Part shown: positions 43,143 to 51,653 of the stretch, piece after piece
How positions within the stretch are numbered: the stretch's first letter is position 1
How the letters are laid out: every line of letters starts with the position of its first letter
Origin: JALEFZ01 sp039817415
GTDB taxonomy: Bacteria; Bacteroidota; Bacteroidia; J057
Assembly (NCBI GenBank): GCA_039817415.1
Contig: JBCBVV010000031.1
Coordinates: 1 to 64,000, forward strand
Reading direction: 5' to 3'
DNA: 64,000 bases
Position numbers and translations under genes: made by a program
Notes under the pieces: model-generated
What the model was told of the DNA's origin: nothing
Databases searched by the model: none
The model's input: the letters and a program-made list of their open reading frames with translations, nothing else

Positions 43143-44421
43143 TTCTTATTCTTCTGAGTTTAGAACCGGCATGGTGAGGTAGTTCCGATAAAAATATAAT
43201 TTCAATGGGTGAAAGCCTAAAATTTCGAAATAAGTCTTGCATATTTTTCGCCATTGCTTCTTGAATGGCGACTTGATCATCTTCACTTTTCTTCACTTCC
43301 AAATAGACAGAAATCTGCTTTTCTCCCGTCTGGGATAGCATATAGTAGGTTATTTTTTCAGAGGTTTTGATGACCGTTCTTCTTACCAGATCAGAGAATA
43401 TTCTTACTTTTTCTCCATCAAGGTCCTGAAAAATCCAAGTATCGTCCGACCTTCCCTCGATTCTTTCAAGAGCTAGGCCGGGCCATTCGTAGGTTCCCTC
43501 TTTCTTTTCAACCAGAATATCATTGAGCTCATATCTGATAACGGGTTGAGTGAAGCGAAGCATATCTGTAATGATGGGGTAAAACCTTTCCTTTTTGTCA
43601 TCCACATATCTCTTTTCTAGGTGTATAAAATCTTCGTTGATGTGTAAAACACCATTTTTACTCGCACCTAAAAAGCCCTCTGTACATTGGTAGACTTGTT
43701 CTACCTTGGTTTGAAAGACATCTTCCAAATATGCCTTGTCCTCCGGATACAGTACTTCAGCCACAGAGAGGATCTTTTCAGGTTTTAACTGGATATTCCC
43801 TTTTTTCTGTGCATCTGCTAAGGGCTTTAGGACAGAAGGTTGAGCAACGATGATATGAGGTCGGAAGCTGGAAATGCGATCAAGGTGATCTTGAAAAGGA
43901 AGAAAAATATCAAAGAAACGAAACTCAAGTATAGATGACTTGGCAGATTCGTAAAGGTTGCTGTTGGCGCGAAGGAAAAAGGCCACTTTTCTTTTTCGGA
44001 AGGAAAAGCCAATGACCCGATCTAAGACCACAGCCACCCATCTGGCTCGTTCCTTTTCACTTACCAAAAATACCCCAGTATTGCCACTTGTGCCAGAGGA
44101 AAGGCCAATGGTAATCCCCTGTATTTCTGGGGAAAAGTCTCTTGATTGTTCGGCTTGAAAGGCTATTTCCAACGCATCCTTCTTCTGAATTCCTTTTACA
44201 TTGATCTGATCAAAGTTTTCCATGAAGAATGCCTTGTTGATGATGGGAAAGTCTTCAAAGGAGACGTTTTGGGAAAGGAGATCGCTGTAAAAAGGTGATT
44301 GTTGTAGGTGTTTCATCAGCCTTTTCATCCTTTTCCTCTTCAAAGCTGGTAAACGGTTTTTATAGATCCATTTTGTCCATTTGAACTGGAGCAAATAGCC
44401 GATAATTCGAAGTTTAAACAT
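43129..44421 (-). CDS. F390-synthetase-related adenylate-forming enzyme
   Basis: A 430-residue ANL-superfamily enzyme of the phenylacetate-CoA-ligase/F390-synthetase-like group. The phosphate-binding loop is GLSSGTSGNTG (about 106-116). Further family motifs are HIIVAQPSVLKPLADA, VYQCTEGFLG and YELNDILVEK. Members activate a carboxylic acid as an acyl-adenylate and may pass it to CoA or a carrier. Within this operon it follows a metallo-beta-lactamase-fold gene by 18 bases and overlaps the KASIII gene. It is likely to activate the acyl substrate or a condensed beta-hydroxy acid intermediate (inference). Confidence 0.87.
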   Translation of the reverse strand: MFKLRIIGYLLQFKWTKWIYKNRLPALKRKRMKRLMKHLQQSPFYSDLLSQNVSFEDFPIINKAFFMENFDQINVKGIQKKDALEIAFQAEQSRDFSPEIQGITIGLSSGTSGNTGVFLVSEKERARWVAVVLDRVIGFSFRKRKVAFFLRANSNLYESAKSSILEFRFFDIFLPFQDHLDRISSFRPHIIVAQPSVLKPLADAQKKGNIQLKPEKILSVAEVLYPEDKAYLEDVFQTKVEQVYQCTEGFLGASKNGVLHINEDFIHLEKRYVDDKKERFYPIITDMLRFTQPVIRYELNDILVEKKEGTYEWPGLALERIEGRSDDTWIFQDLDGEKVRIFSDLVRRTVIKTSEKITYYMLSQTGEKQISVYLEVKKSEDDQVAIQEAMAKNMQDLFRNFRLSPIEIIFLSELPHHAGSKLRRIRNEFI

Positions 44422-44439
44422 GTCAGGGGTTTAAATAGG

Positions 44440-45273
44440 CTAGTTTTGTTGTTCAACGAAGGATGTGTAGGTGGCTTGGCAGTGTGTAGGAAGAATGTGG
44501 GCTTGTGGATGAGCTTGCCAATATCTCCTTACCTTGGATAAACTCTCGGTAAAATCCTCCCAAGAATCGAAAAATAGTTTCACAATGGGAGAGGGAAGTA
44601 CGTCAAGTTGGAAATTTTCTTTTAACCAGGCCGCATCAGCTGTCATCAATACCTCTCCTTGGTCAGTTTGAAACAAGCCACCCATTTGACCGGCAGCATG
44701 TCCAGGCAAATAGGGGAGAAGAATACTGCCATCTCCCCAAAGGTCCACAGTTTCTCCAAAAATGTCATGTGGACGTGTTGGGAAAGCCCCTTGATCTACC
44801 ACCTTAACTCGATCAAAGAAGTCGGCAGGCAATAAGCCCGGTAATACCCCCCTTCTTACGGCTGCCAATCCCTTATAATTCTTAGCAATTTCCAGTGCTT
44901 TGGCGGTGCAATAAAAAGTAGCATAAGGGAAGTCTTTTAATCCTCCTACATGATCCGCATGGAAATGGGAGATGATGATATGCTCTACATCTTTCGCCTC
45001 TATGCCCAGTTTTTGTATTTGATTGATAGCCTCTTCTGCCTTGTCTACAAAAACGGGGGTCATCATGCTATATAATTTTCCTGGAAAGCTTTTGGTCTCC
45101 TGAAAAAAACGATCTGTGTAGCCCGTGTCAAACAAGATCCATCCCTTTTCAGGGTGGCGAATAACGCCATATGTAGCTGGGAAGGAGATTTCCTCTCGCT
45201 TGCTTCCTCTCAAGGCAAAGTGCTTATGGGCTAAACAATAGCCAGCACATTGTAACCAGAATTTAACTTTCAT
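44440..45273 (-). CDS. Metallo-beta-lactamase-fold hydrolase
   Basis: A 277-residue soluble hydrolase. The start at ATG 45273 (MKVKFWLQCAG) overlaps the SDR gene by 11 bases; an upstream start at 45306 is in frame but adds an unlikely leader. The metal-binding motif HFHADH (His103, His105, Asp107, His108) is followed by LPGHAAGQMG and MTADAAW, giving the standard two-zinc site of the family; the closest functional relatives by motif are lactonases and thioesterase-type hydrolases. In this operon it might hydrolyse a lactone or thioester intermediate or proofread the pathway (inference). Confidence 0.9.
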   Translation of the reverse strand: MKVKFWLQCAGYCLAHKHFALRGSKREEISFPATYGVIRHPEKGWILFDTGYTDRFFQETKSFPGKLYSMMTPVFVDKAEEAINQIQKLGIEAKDVEHIIISHFHADHVGGLKDFPYATFYCTAKALEIAKNYKGLAAVRRGVLPGLLPADFFDRVKVVDQGAFPTRPHDIFGETVDLWGDGSILLPYLPGHAAGQMGGLFQTDQGEVLMTADAAWLKENFQLDVLPSPIVKLFFDSWEDFTESLSKVRRYWQAHPQAHILPTHCQATYTSFVEQQN

Positions 45274-46276
45274 CTTGTTGAGCTTTATACCAATCAACAA
45301 ATTCATCTATAGCTTCCTCAACACTAAGTCTGGGTGAATAGCCAAGTTTTTCCTTCGCTTTTGCAATATCAAGGGAAAAGGAATAGGCTATGGTTCCAAC
45401 CCCATAGGCTGTTAGGCTGGGTTCCTTATACCCTCCTAGGTTTCTGCTGTAAAACTCCATCAAACGAGCTATATTCATGACAAGACCTAAAGGAATTTTC
45501 TTTTGAGGAAGTTCTCGGCCTAATTTGGCTAAGGTAGCTTGAAGAATAGGCCATAGGGAGACAGGCGCTCCATTGGCGATGTTATAAATTTCTCCCGCTG
45601 CAGATTCTTGTGCATTGATACTGAGGATAATGGCATCAACAACATTGGCAACTGGCGTTAAGTCAACATGGTTGTTTCCATCTCCAATGATTCTCAACCT
45701 TCCTTCATCAGCAGCCCTGATAACTCTTGGCATGATGACCGTATCTCCTCTACCAACTAATGCCCTTGGGCGTAGAGATATCCATGATAAATTACTTGTC
45801 TGGAGCAATCGATCCGCTTCCAGCTTGGTCGCCGCATAATAATTGGGCATGTTGATGGGTAAAGGATCAGATTCCTTGACATTCATTTTGTCTTGAAAGT
45901 CAAAGTAAAGGGAAGGAGTCGAAATATGGACATATCTTCTGATTGACTTAGCCTCAGCTTGTTTGATCAATTCATGCTGGGACTGCACATTAGCTTGGTA
46001 GAATTCGTCGTATTTTCCCCATGGAGATGATAAGGCAGCACAATTGACAACACAATCAATTGGAAACTCATTGAAAAGACGCTCTACGTAATTTGAATCC
46101 GATAAATCCCCCAATACATAGGTAAGGCGCTCATCCTCAAAGCTGGCATGCGGCTTTATACTCCTTCCTGCCCCAATGATCTTAGCTGAAAAATCACTTT
46201 CTAGAATTCTTTCCAGCAGACGAGAACCTAAAAATCCAGTGCTTCCAGTAATGAGAATGTTGCTGTGCGGAATCAT
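45263..46276 (-). CDS. NAD(P)-dependent epimerase/dehydratase (extended SDR, OleD-like)
   Basis: A 337-residue extended short-chain dehydrogenase and first gene of the six-gene operon. The nucleotide-binding motif is ITGSTGFLGSRL (residues 9-20). The catalytic pair is Tyr147 and Lys151 in YYAATK, with Ser/Thr at 119-122 (HISTPS). The segment NCAALSSPWGKYDEFYQANV resembles the 3-beta-hydroxysteroid dehydrogenase/OleD branch more than sugar epimerases. It could reduce a beta-keto acyl product of the KASIII enzyme (inference). It is divergent from the XrtN system with a 211-bp regulatory gap. Confidence 0.88.
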   Translation of the reverse strand: MIPHSNILITGSTGFLGSRLLERILESDFSAKIIGAGRSIKPHASFEDERLTYVLGDLSDSNYVERLFNEFPIDCVVNCAALSSPWGKYDEFYQANVQSQHELIKQAEAKSIRRYVHISTPSLYFDFQDKMNVKESDPLPINMPNYYAATKLEADRLLQTSNLSWISLRPRALVGRGDTVIMPRVIRAADEGRLRIIGDGNNHVDLTPVANVVDAIILSINAQESAAGEIYNIANGAPVSLWPILQATLAKLGRELPQKKIPLGLVMNIARLMEFYSRNLGGYKEPSLTAYGVGTIAYSFSLDIAKAKEKLGYSPRLSVEEAIDEFVDWYKAQQDES

Positions 46277-46343
46277 GCCAAGGGTTTTATGGAGATCAAA
46301 GTACTGAATAAATTCAATTATCCAATCTGTCGAACTAAAGCGA

Positions 46344-46357
46344 ATTCACGTGTGAAT
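46344..46357. promoter_or_regulatory. Inverted repeat between the SDR operon and XrtN system
   Basis: ATTCAC-GT-GTGAAT: perfect 6-bp arms with a 2-base centre, in the middle of the divergent intergenic region. Possible operator; binding protein unknown. Confidence 0.3.
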
Positions 46358-46439
46358 ACAGCAGATACTCATTGAGGGAGGTTCTTTTTCTCAAAAGGAC
46401 TTAGATTTTGGTATTCAGATAAAGATATTTACATAGTAC

Positions 46440-46470
46440 TTTGTAAAAAAAAGTAAATTCTATATCTTTG
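46440..46470 (+). promoter_or_regulatory. Predicted promoter of the XrtN operon
   Basis: TTTG (46440-46443), 19 bases, TATCTTTG (46463-46470). This matches the Bacteroidota consensus fully, with start of transcription expected near 46476 and the ATG at 46488. Confidence 0.6.
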
Positions 46471-46487
46471 ACCAAACAATTAAGCAT

Positions 46488-49031
46488 ATGCCAAGAAATC
46501 CGGGTCTTTATATCGTAGGAGTATTCCATGTTCTCTTTAGCAGTTTATGGTTCATTTTTATGGTGAATCCATCGACCAGAGTTTATACTGGGTCAGATGA
46601 ACTGGCCATTGTCGCCATTCCCTATCTCATTTCGCTGAGTTACTTTCTCATCATATTTTTCTTACATGTGCATAAATTTGGCTGGAAGGACTATTCCTCT
46701 AAAGGAGATGAGCATACTTATTCTTTAGCTTTGGTCTTATTTTCTTTAAGTGCCCACTGCTTGAATTTCGAGGGAGTAAGTGTGTTTGCCCCCTATGTGA
46801 ATTGGATGGTAGTTTATGTCATTTTGATGCATATATCTGTGTTGGTCTTTCCCTTTAGAACAGTTATTTCCAAAGACTATCAATTTGTATTGGCCTTTAT
46901 AAATGGAGCTGGGCTGGTGCTAGCCCTGTACCTTTGTATCTTCTTGGGACCCTTGATTGTCATTGCTCTTCCAGCTTCTATTTTCTTGGGAATTAGTATG
47001 CACGCGACGGTCCCGGTCTGGTTCTCCATCTATTTTTTCCAGTCATGGAAAAGACAGGAAGAAACCATCATGAACAAGCGATCATTTATTGTGGGTATGA
47101 TAGTACCCTTATTGATTTTTTCTGCTTTTATATTCCAATGGGGATCCATCCAGAAAGATATTCAAGAAGCAAGGCAGGATTTCAAAGCGATGGGAAATAA
47201 CGACCTGCCCGAATGGGCCTATGTATCATCGGCTATCCCGTCTGATCCCTTGATCCAAAAGGTATTATTAGCAGCTTCAAGAACCCAAGCCTCCTTTTGG
47301 AATGATAATATATTGAACGGATTAGGCGGGTCTACAGAAACCGTACACGATCCTCTTGCCTTAGCAGCCATGCTGTTTTATGGAAAGATTGACATAAATA
47401 GGGATGAAATGGTCAAAATTCTTGAGACGCACTACGATGCACGTCATATGACTCATAGGCGATTGTGGAGCGGAAAAGAGTTAGAAACAAAAACGGTAAG
47501 AGATGAGATCGATATTTTTCCTGAATACCGATTAGCTTATGAGCAAATGACATTGAGTATCCATGCTACTACCAAAAGTCGTTGGCCGAGAAACCAGGAA
47601 GCCATTTATTCTTTTGACTTACCTGATGGGGCTGTAGCTACTTCTCTCTCTTTGTGGGTGAATGGTGTAGAGGAAAAGTCGCGTCTGACCACAAAGTCCA
47701 AGGCAGACTCGGCCTATGTACAAATCGTGGGTCGTGAAAGAAGAGATCCGGCCTTGATGCATTGGCAGGAAGGAAACAGAGTAAGTGTTACTGTATTTCC
47801 TTGTACGCCTGATGAAGATAGGTTATTTAAAATTGGATTTACCACACCCCTGCAGTATGAGAATGGTCGCTTACTCCTTGACCATGTATCCTTTAACGGA
47901 CCAGATTCTCGAGATGCCCAATCGATTGTGAAGGTAAGTTTTCCAAGTATGGACAAATTGCCAGAAGGACTTAGTTTGCCTAAGTACTGGAAAATCAAAG
48001 AAGGCTTGATACAGTATGAAGATTTGTATCAGGGGGACTGGACGCTATCTTTTGATGCTCCTGAACTCAACCAAAAGGATGGTTTCATCTGGAATGGCCA
48101 TCAGTATTCAGTAGCTTCACTAGCGCGAAAGACCACTTCCTGGAAGGCAGATGAATATGTCCTAGACATAAATGGAAACTGGAGCTGGCAAGAATGCAGG
48201 AGGATTTTCAATCTCATCAAAGACAAGGAAGTTTATACCTATGCACCAGAAAGGAAACGTCTGACAGAAGATAATCTACAGAAGGCTTTTGAGGAGATGA
48301 GCAAACAATCTTTTTCTCTCCTCCCTATGTACAAACTCCCTGCTGATCAGAAAATTCTAATTGTTTCTTCCTCAGATGGTTTTGGTCCCTTATACGAAGA
48401 TTTGGATGGTACTCCTTTTGGAAAACTAACCGAAGAAAGGTTTCTCAACCACCAACTTGATGTTAAGTGGCTGAACCTATCAAGAAAAGTTGCTCCCTAT
48501 GTCAATACCTTGGAGGAATTGCGATTGATTGATTTGGAAAAGGGAAATGCCAAGAAATTGGAAACCATATTATCATCTGGGAAATTCGGTGGATATGATT
48601 TGCCTGTTGGAGCTGAAGCCATTCCCTCTGCTCACATCCAAATTATCAAAACAGCCATAGACTCGACAAATTCCTCTAACAGAGACAATTTGTCTATAGA
48701 TCATTTGTTCCGCTTGCATAGTTATCAAGGCTTAATGAGAAACATTGGTCGAGAATATTTCGATCAAAAGGCCATTCAGGAAAAATGGATTCAACAAGCC
48801 GAAGAAGCCTACATCCTAAGTCCAGTTTCTAGCTTGATTGTTCTGGAAAGCCAGCAAGATTATGAAAGAATGGGAATTGAAGAAAATGAAAATACAGTAG
48901 GTAATGCTCAAGTCCAATCAAATGTGCCCAAGAACAATGCTGGAGCTGTTCCTGAACCACATGAATGGGTCTTGATTATCTGTATGGGCTTGGTATTATT
49001 GGTGATTGGATGGAAAAAATGGCTTCAATAA
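46488..49031 (+). CDS. XrtN-system VIT-domain protein with PEP-CTERM-like tail
   Basis: An 847-residue membrane protein that matches the known partner of exosortase N, the XrtN-system VIT-domain protein. The first ~225 residues hold about seven hydrophobic helices. A VIT (vault/inter-alpha-trypsin) domain follows at about 345-480 (YEQMTLSIHATT, YSFDLPDGAVATSLSLWVNG). The C-terminus is a sorting signal: VPEPHEW, a hydrophobic helix and the basic WKKW end. That tripartite PEP-helix-basic tail is what exosortases cleave. The exosortase gene is the next one and overlaps its 3' end, so the two form a one-enzyme, one-substrate pair. No VWA domain was recognised. Cellular role not known. Confidence 0.87.
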   Translation: MPRNPGLYIVGVFHVLFSSLWFIFMVNPSTRVYTGSDELAIVAIPYLISLSYFLIIFFLHVHKFGWKDYSSKGDEHTYSLALVLFSLSAHCLNFEGVSVFAPYVNWMVVYVILMHISVLVFPFRTVISKDYQFVLAFINGAGLVLALYLCIFLGPLIVIALPASIFLGISMHATVPVWFSIYFFQSWKRQEETIMNKRSFIVGMIVPLLIFSAFIFQWGSIQKDIQEARQDFKAMGNNDLPEWAYVSSAIPSDPLIQKVLLAASRTQASFWNDNILNGLGGSTETVHDPLALAAMLFYGKIDINRDEMVKILETHYDARHMTHRRLWSGKELETKTVRDEIDIFPEYRLAYEQMTLSIHATTKSRWPRNQEAIYSFDLPDGAVATSLSLWVNGVEEKSRLTTKSKADSAYVQIVGRERRDPALMHWQEGNRVSVTVFPCTPDEDRLFKIGFTTPLQYENGRLLLDHVSFNGPDSRDAQSIVKVSFPSMDKLPEGLSLPKYWKIKEGLIQYEDLYQGDWTLSFDAPELNQKDGFIWNGHQYSVASLARKTTSWKADEYVLDINGNWSWQECRRIFNLIKDKEVYTYAPERKRLTEDNLQKAFEEMSKQSFSLLPMYKLPADQKILIVSSSDGFGPLYEDLDGTPFGKLTEERFLNHQLDVKWLNLSRKVAPYVNTLEELRLIDLEKGNAKKLETILSSGKFGGYDLPVGAEAIPSAHIQIIKTAIDSTNSSNRDNLSIDHLFRLHSYQGLMRNIGREYFDQKAIQEKWIQQAEEAYILSPVSSLIVLESQQDYERMGIEENENTVGNAQVQSNVPKNNAGAVPEPHEWVLIICMGLVLLVIGWKKWLQ

Positions 49032-50398
49032 GACGAAACGATCTGACAGAATATCTGAAAGAAATAGCACTACCATGGTGGCGAATTCCCCTCTTCCTCG
49101 TGATGTGGGGGATTCCCATGTTTGTATGGGGGGAGTACTATTTAGGGAATGGCTTGAATCAGGTCTTGGGGGTCATGCTCTTACCTTTTGCCATAAAAGT
49201 ATTAGAGCCCGGAACCTACAGCCTTAGGTATGTTTGGGCTGCCTTAATCTTGATGCTGGCTAGCATAGTATTTGAAAATCACCTACTGCTATTTTTGGCG
49301 GGAGGAACCTGTTTTCTCTTGTTGCTGGAGTATTATGTGGGTAGGGTTAACTATCTGCCTATTGCGCTTCTGTTGCTCATGTCCCCCTTTTTAGCAAGCT
49401 GGTTCACGGCATTTACCTTTCCGCTACAACTTGGGCAGAGTGAGAAAATTTGGAAACTACTCAACATGCTGGGGGTGGAAACCGAATTAGCTGGCAATCG
49501 ATTTTACTTAAATGGAAAGTGGTTTGCCGTTCAGGCTGAGTGCTTGGGCATCCACATTCTCAACATGGGCTTATTCATTGCCCTCCTGGTTATGGCCTTA
49601 TTCGAAGATAAGGTCTCTTGGTCATGGTGGAAAATATCTTTGGTACTTGTATTAGCCACTCTGCTTTCCTATGCTGCCAATTTTATCAGGATGATGGTTT
49701 TGGTGATTTTTCAATCGCCTCCTAAAACGCTTGGGCATGAGATAGTAGGATTGCTGTCCATTGGGTTTTGTGTAGCCTTGCCTATTTATCTCTCCATCTG
49801 GTTCATGAGTAAATGGGCCTCTAAGATCTCCTCCAACAAGGCCATTGTTCCCATTCGAAAAAAATTTGCCCATCCTATTCTTCCCTTTCTCCCTCATATC
49901 ACTGCCTTGGTTTTTTGTCTAATGGTAATTTGGCAATACCACAGAATGAGAAAACCCATAAGAAAAGAATTGGAGAACCTTCATTACGAGGGATACACCT
50001 GCCAAAGAATTCGACAAGGTATCGCAAGTCTTAGTTCTGAGGAGGTATTGATTTACGTAAAGGCGCCAGCCTCATTCTGGCAAGCTGATCACCATCCAAC
50101 TATCTGTTGGCGTGGATCTGGCTATGCTGTCAGGCATATAAGTGAAGATTCAGTTGGAAAAAATGTAGTGATGAAAGCTCAATTGCATCGGGAGGGTGAG
50201 GTCTTGTATACAGCATGGTGGTATGCAAATGGGGAGATGATTACCCCAAGTCAATGGGAATGGAGAAGGAGATCGGCCAGCGGAGAACCCTCCTTTTGTT
50301 TATTTAATGTATCGGTTGATGATCCTGAACAATTAGAAGTGGAATGTGAAAAATTATTAGGTACAAGCTTTGTGGAATTGGGCTTTGCGAGGGAATAA
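49010..50398 (+). CDS. xrtN: Exosortase N (XrtN)
   Basis: A 462-residue membrane transpeptidase of the exosortase family. About eight to nine helices span residues 20-275, and an extracytoplasmic C-terminal domain of about 170 residues follows. The family's catalytic residues are visible: Cys178 in AECLGIHIL, Arg227 in NFIRMMVL and His243 in LGHEIVG. The start at ATG 49010 overlaps the upstream gene by 22 bases; a start at 48965 would overlap by 67 bases and add an unlikely leader. Exosortases cut PEP-CTERM-like tails; the neighbouring VIT protein ends in one. The C-terminal extension (HHPTICWRGSGY) resembles the EpsI/exosortase-associated domain. Confidence 0.88.
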   Translation: MEKMASIRRNDLTEYLKEIALPWWRIPLFLVMWGIPMFVWGEYYLGNGLNQVLGVMLLPFAIKVLEPGTYSLRYVWAALILMLASIVFENHLLLFLAGGTCFLLLLEYYVGRVNYLPIALLLLMSPFLASWFTAFTFPLQLGQSEKIWKLLNMLGVETELAGNRFYLNGKWFAVQAECLGIHILNMGLFIALLVMALFEDKVSWSWWKISLVLVLATLLSYAANFIRMMVLVIFQSPPKTLGHEIVGLLSIGFCVALPIYLSIWFMSKWASKISSNKAIVPIRKKFAHPILPFLPHITALVFCLMVIWQYHRMRKPIRKELENLHYEGYTCQRIRQGIASLSSEEVLIYVKAPASFWQADHHPTICWRGSGYAVRHISEDSVGKNVVMKAQLHREGEVLYTAWWYANGEMITPSQWEWRRRSASGEPSFCLFNVSVDDPEQLEVECEKLLGTSFVELGFARE

Positions 50399-50493
50399 AG
50401 GCCTTCATAGTCAGCAGGATGCCTTGAAAAAATCCATCATTATCCTTATATTAAATTAGATTAAACTCATTTTCACTCCTAACATAGAGGACT

Positions 50494-50622
50494 ATGCTTA
50501 CTACACTACTCATTGCTGCTTCGGTGGCTGGCGTTGGATACTTTGTTTTTTGGGCAACAAAAAGAACATTGGCAGAAGATCAAGCGGGTGGAAAAAAACG
50601 AAAACGTTCTGGTAGAAGATAA
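50494..50622 (+). CDS. Small 42-residue single-pass membrane protein
   Basis: An unrecognised small protein. ATG 50494 opens a frame of 42 codons with a hydrophobic helix (TLLIAASVAGVGYFVFW, residues 4-20) and a strongly basic tail (GGKKRKRSGRR), the expected N-out/C-in topology under the positive-inside rule. It stands alone between xrtN and a strong intrinsic terminator 20 bases after its stop, which supports a real transcription unit. The overlapping longer frame at 50513-50701 runs through the terminator stem and is not credible. Function unknown. Confidence 0.6.
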   Translation: MLTTLLIAASVAGVGYFVFWATKRTLAEDQAGGKKRKRSGRR

Positions 50623-50641
50623 TCAGGCTACAAGCATAGCT

Positions 50642-50688
50642 AAGCGTGGAGAAAGATTGATAAAAGGAATCTCTCTCCACGCTTTTTT
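50642..50688 (+). terminator. Strong intrinsic terminator after the small-protein gene
   Basis: AAGCGTGGAGA (50642-50652) pairs perfectly with TCTCCACGCTT (50674-50684), with a T-run at 50683-50688. Confidence 0.85.
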
Positions 50689-50791
50689 GTTGGGAAAATG
50701 ATCAACTTCAAGGGCCTATCTTAAGGCTCGAATTTTCCTTTTTCAAACCAAAGAATTTATTACCTTTACTGGCTGAGAAAGACCAATTTAT

Positions 50792-51277
50792 ATGCCTGAA
50801 GTGTCACCTTTGAAGAAGCAGGAGAGGATAGAGGAGGTAAAGCAGATTTTCGCAGGCTATCTGGATAGCAAGGGTCAGCGTAAAACTCCAGAACGATTCG
50901 CCATCCTGGAAGAAATCTATGGTCGCTCCGACCATTACGATGTAGAGTCTCTTTACATCCACATGAAAAACAAAAACTATCGCGTAAGCCGAGCAACTGT
51001 CTATAATACATTAGACCTGCTGGTGGAGTGTGATTTGGTGAAGAGGCATCAGTTTGGTTCCTCACAGGCGCTCTATGAAAAATCATATGGGTACAAGCAA
51101 CATGATCACATTGTATGCACACAATGTGGGAAAGTCATGGAGTTTTGCGACCCAAGAATTGGCGAAATAGAGCGTACCATCGGAGAAATTTTCGAATTCG
51201 ACATAGACCACCACGCATTTACTCTATTTGGGGCTTGTAAAGATCCCAAGTGCGATGGCGCAAAAACAACCTCATAA
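50792..51277 (+). CDS. Fur-family metal/redox-responsive regulator
   Basis: A 161-residue transcriptional repressor. The N-terminal winged helix includes GQRKTPERFAILEEIYG and RVSRATVYNTLDLLVE (residues about 30-80). The C-terminal dimerisation domain carries the metal ligands: KQHDHIVCTQCGKVMEF and HHAFTLFGACKDPKC, with a structural-zinc pair CTQC and a CxxxxC variant near the end. Family members include Fur, PerR, Zur and Mur; the motif set alone does not separate them. It precedes a STAS protein gene by 13 bases on the same strand. Confidence 0.93.
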   Translation: MPEVSPLKKQERIEEVKQIFAGYLDSKGQRKTPERFAILEEIYGRSDHYDVESLYIHMKNKNYRVSRATVYNTLDLLVECDLVKRHQFGSSQALYEKSYGYKQHDHIVCTQCGKVMEFCDPRIGEIERTIGEIFEFDIDHHAFTLFGACKDPKCDGAKTTS

Positions 51278-51290
51278 ACCATTAGCATTC

Positions 51291-51638
51291 ATGAATTTCG
51301 AATACAATCAGCTATCTCCTGAAAGCGGTATGTTTTCTTTGAAAGGAAACTTAATCGGTGAGCAGGATGGCATTCCTATTACGGAATCCTTTGCCGAAAA
51401 GCTGGAAGGGGGAACCCAATATTTTATCATTAACCTAGAAGGACTTCAACATATCAATTCCTCAGGATTAGGTGTGTTGATTACGCTTCTGACTAAGGCT
51501 AGAAAAATAGGGGGGGAGGTCGTTCTGGCCAAACCTTCCAATTATATCAACAACCTCCTGGTGATTACCAAACTCAATTCAATTTTTAGGATAGGCGACG
51601 AACTCGATGCTGACTCCTATTTTAGCAAGGAGGACTAA
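51291..51638 (+). CDS. STAS-domain protein (anti-sigma-factor antagonist-like)
   Basis: A 115-residue single STAS domain. The motif INSSGLGVLITLLTKAR holds the serine that is phosphorylated by a partner kinase in SpoIIAA/RsbV-type antagonists. No RsbW-like kinase gene lies nearby, so the partner is elsewhere. The start at ATG 51291 was chosen because it begins right before the first beta strand (FEYNQLSPESG) and lies outside the Fur gene; 51255 (ATG) is an alternative that overlaps Fur by 23 bases. Confidence 0.85.
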   Translation: MNFEYNQLSPESGMFSLKGNLIGEQDGIPITESFAEKLEGGTQYFIINLEGLQHINSSGLGVLITLLTKARKIGGEVVLAKPSNYINNLLVITKLNSIFRIGDELDADSYFSKED

Positions 51639-51653
51639 GCCATGATCTGTTAG

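Noticed and set aside
31946..46276. Flexirubin/aryl-polyene or standard type I PKS/NRPS cluster
   Set aside because: No KASI/KASII-chain-length-factor set, ammonia lyase, dehydratase or multidomain synthase is present.
50513..50701. 62-residue frame between xrtN and the Fur gene
   Set aside because: It runs through the terminator stem and loop; the 42-residue frame at 50494 has a membrane helix and stops before the terminator.
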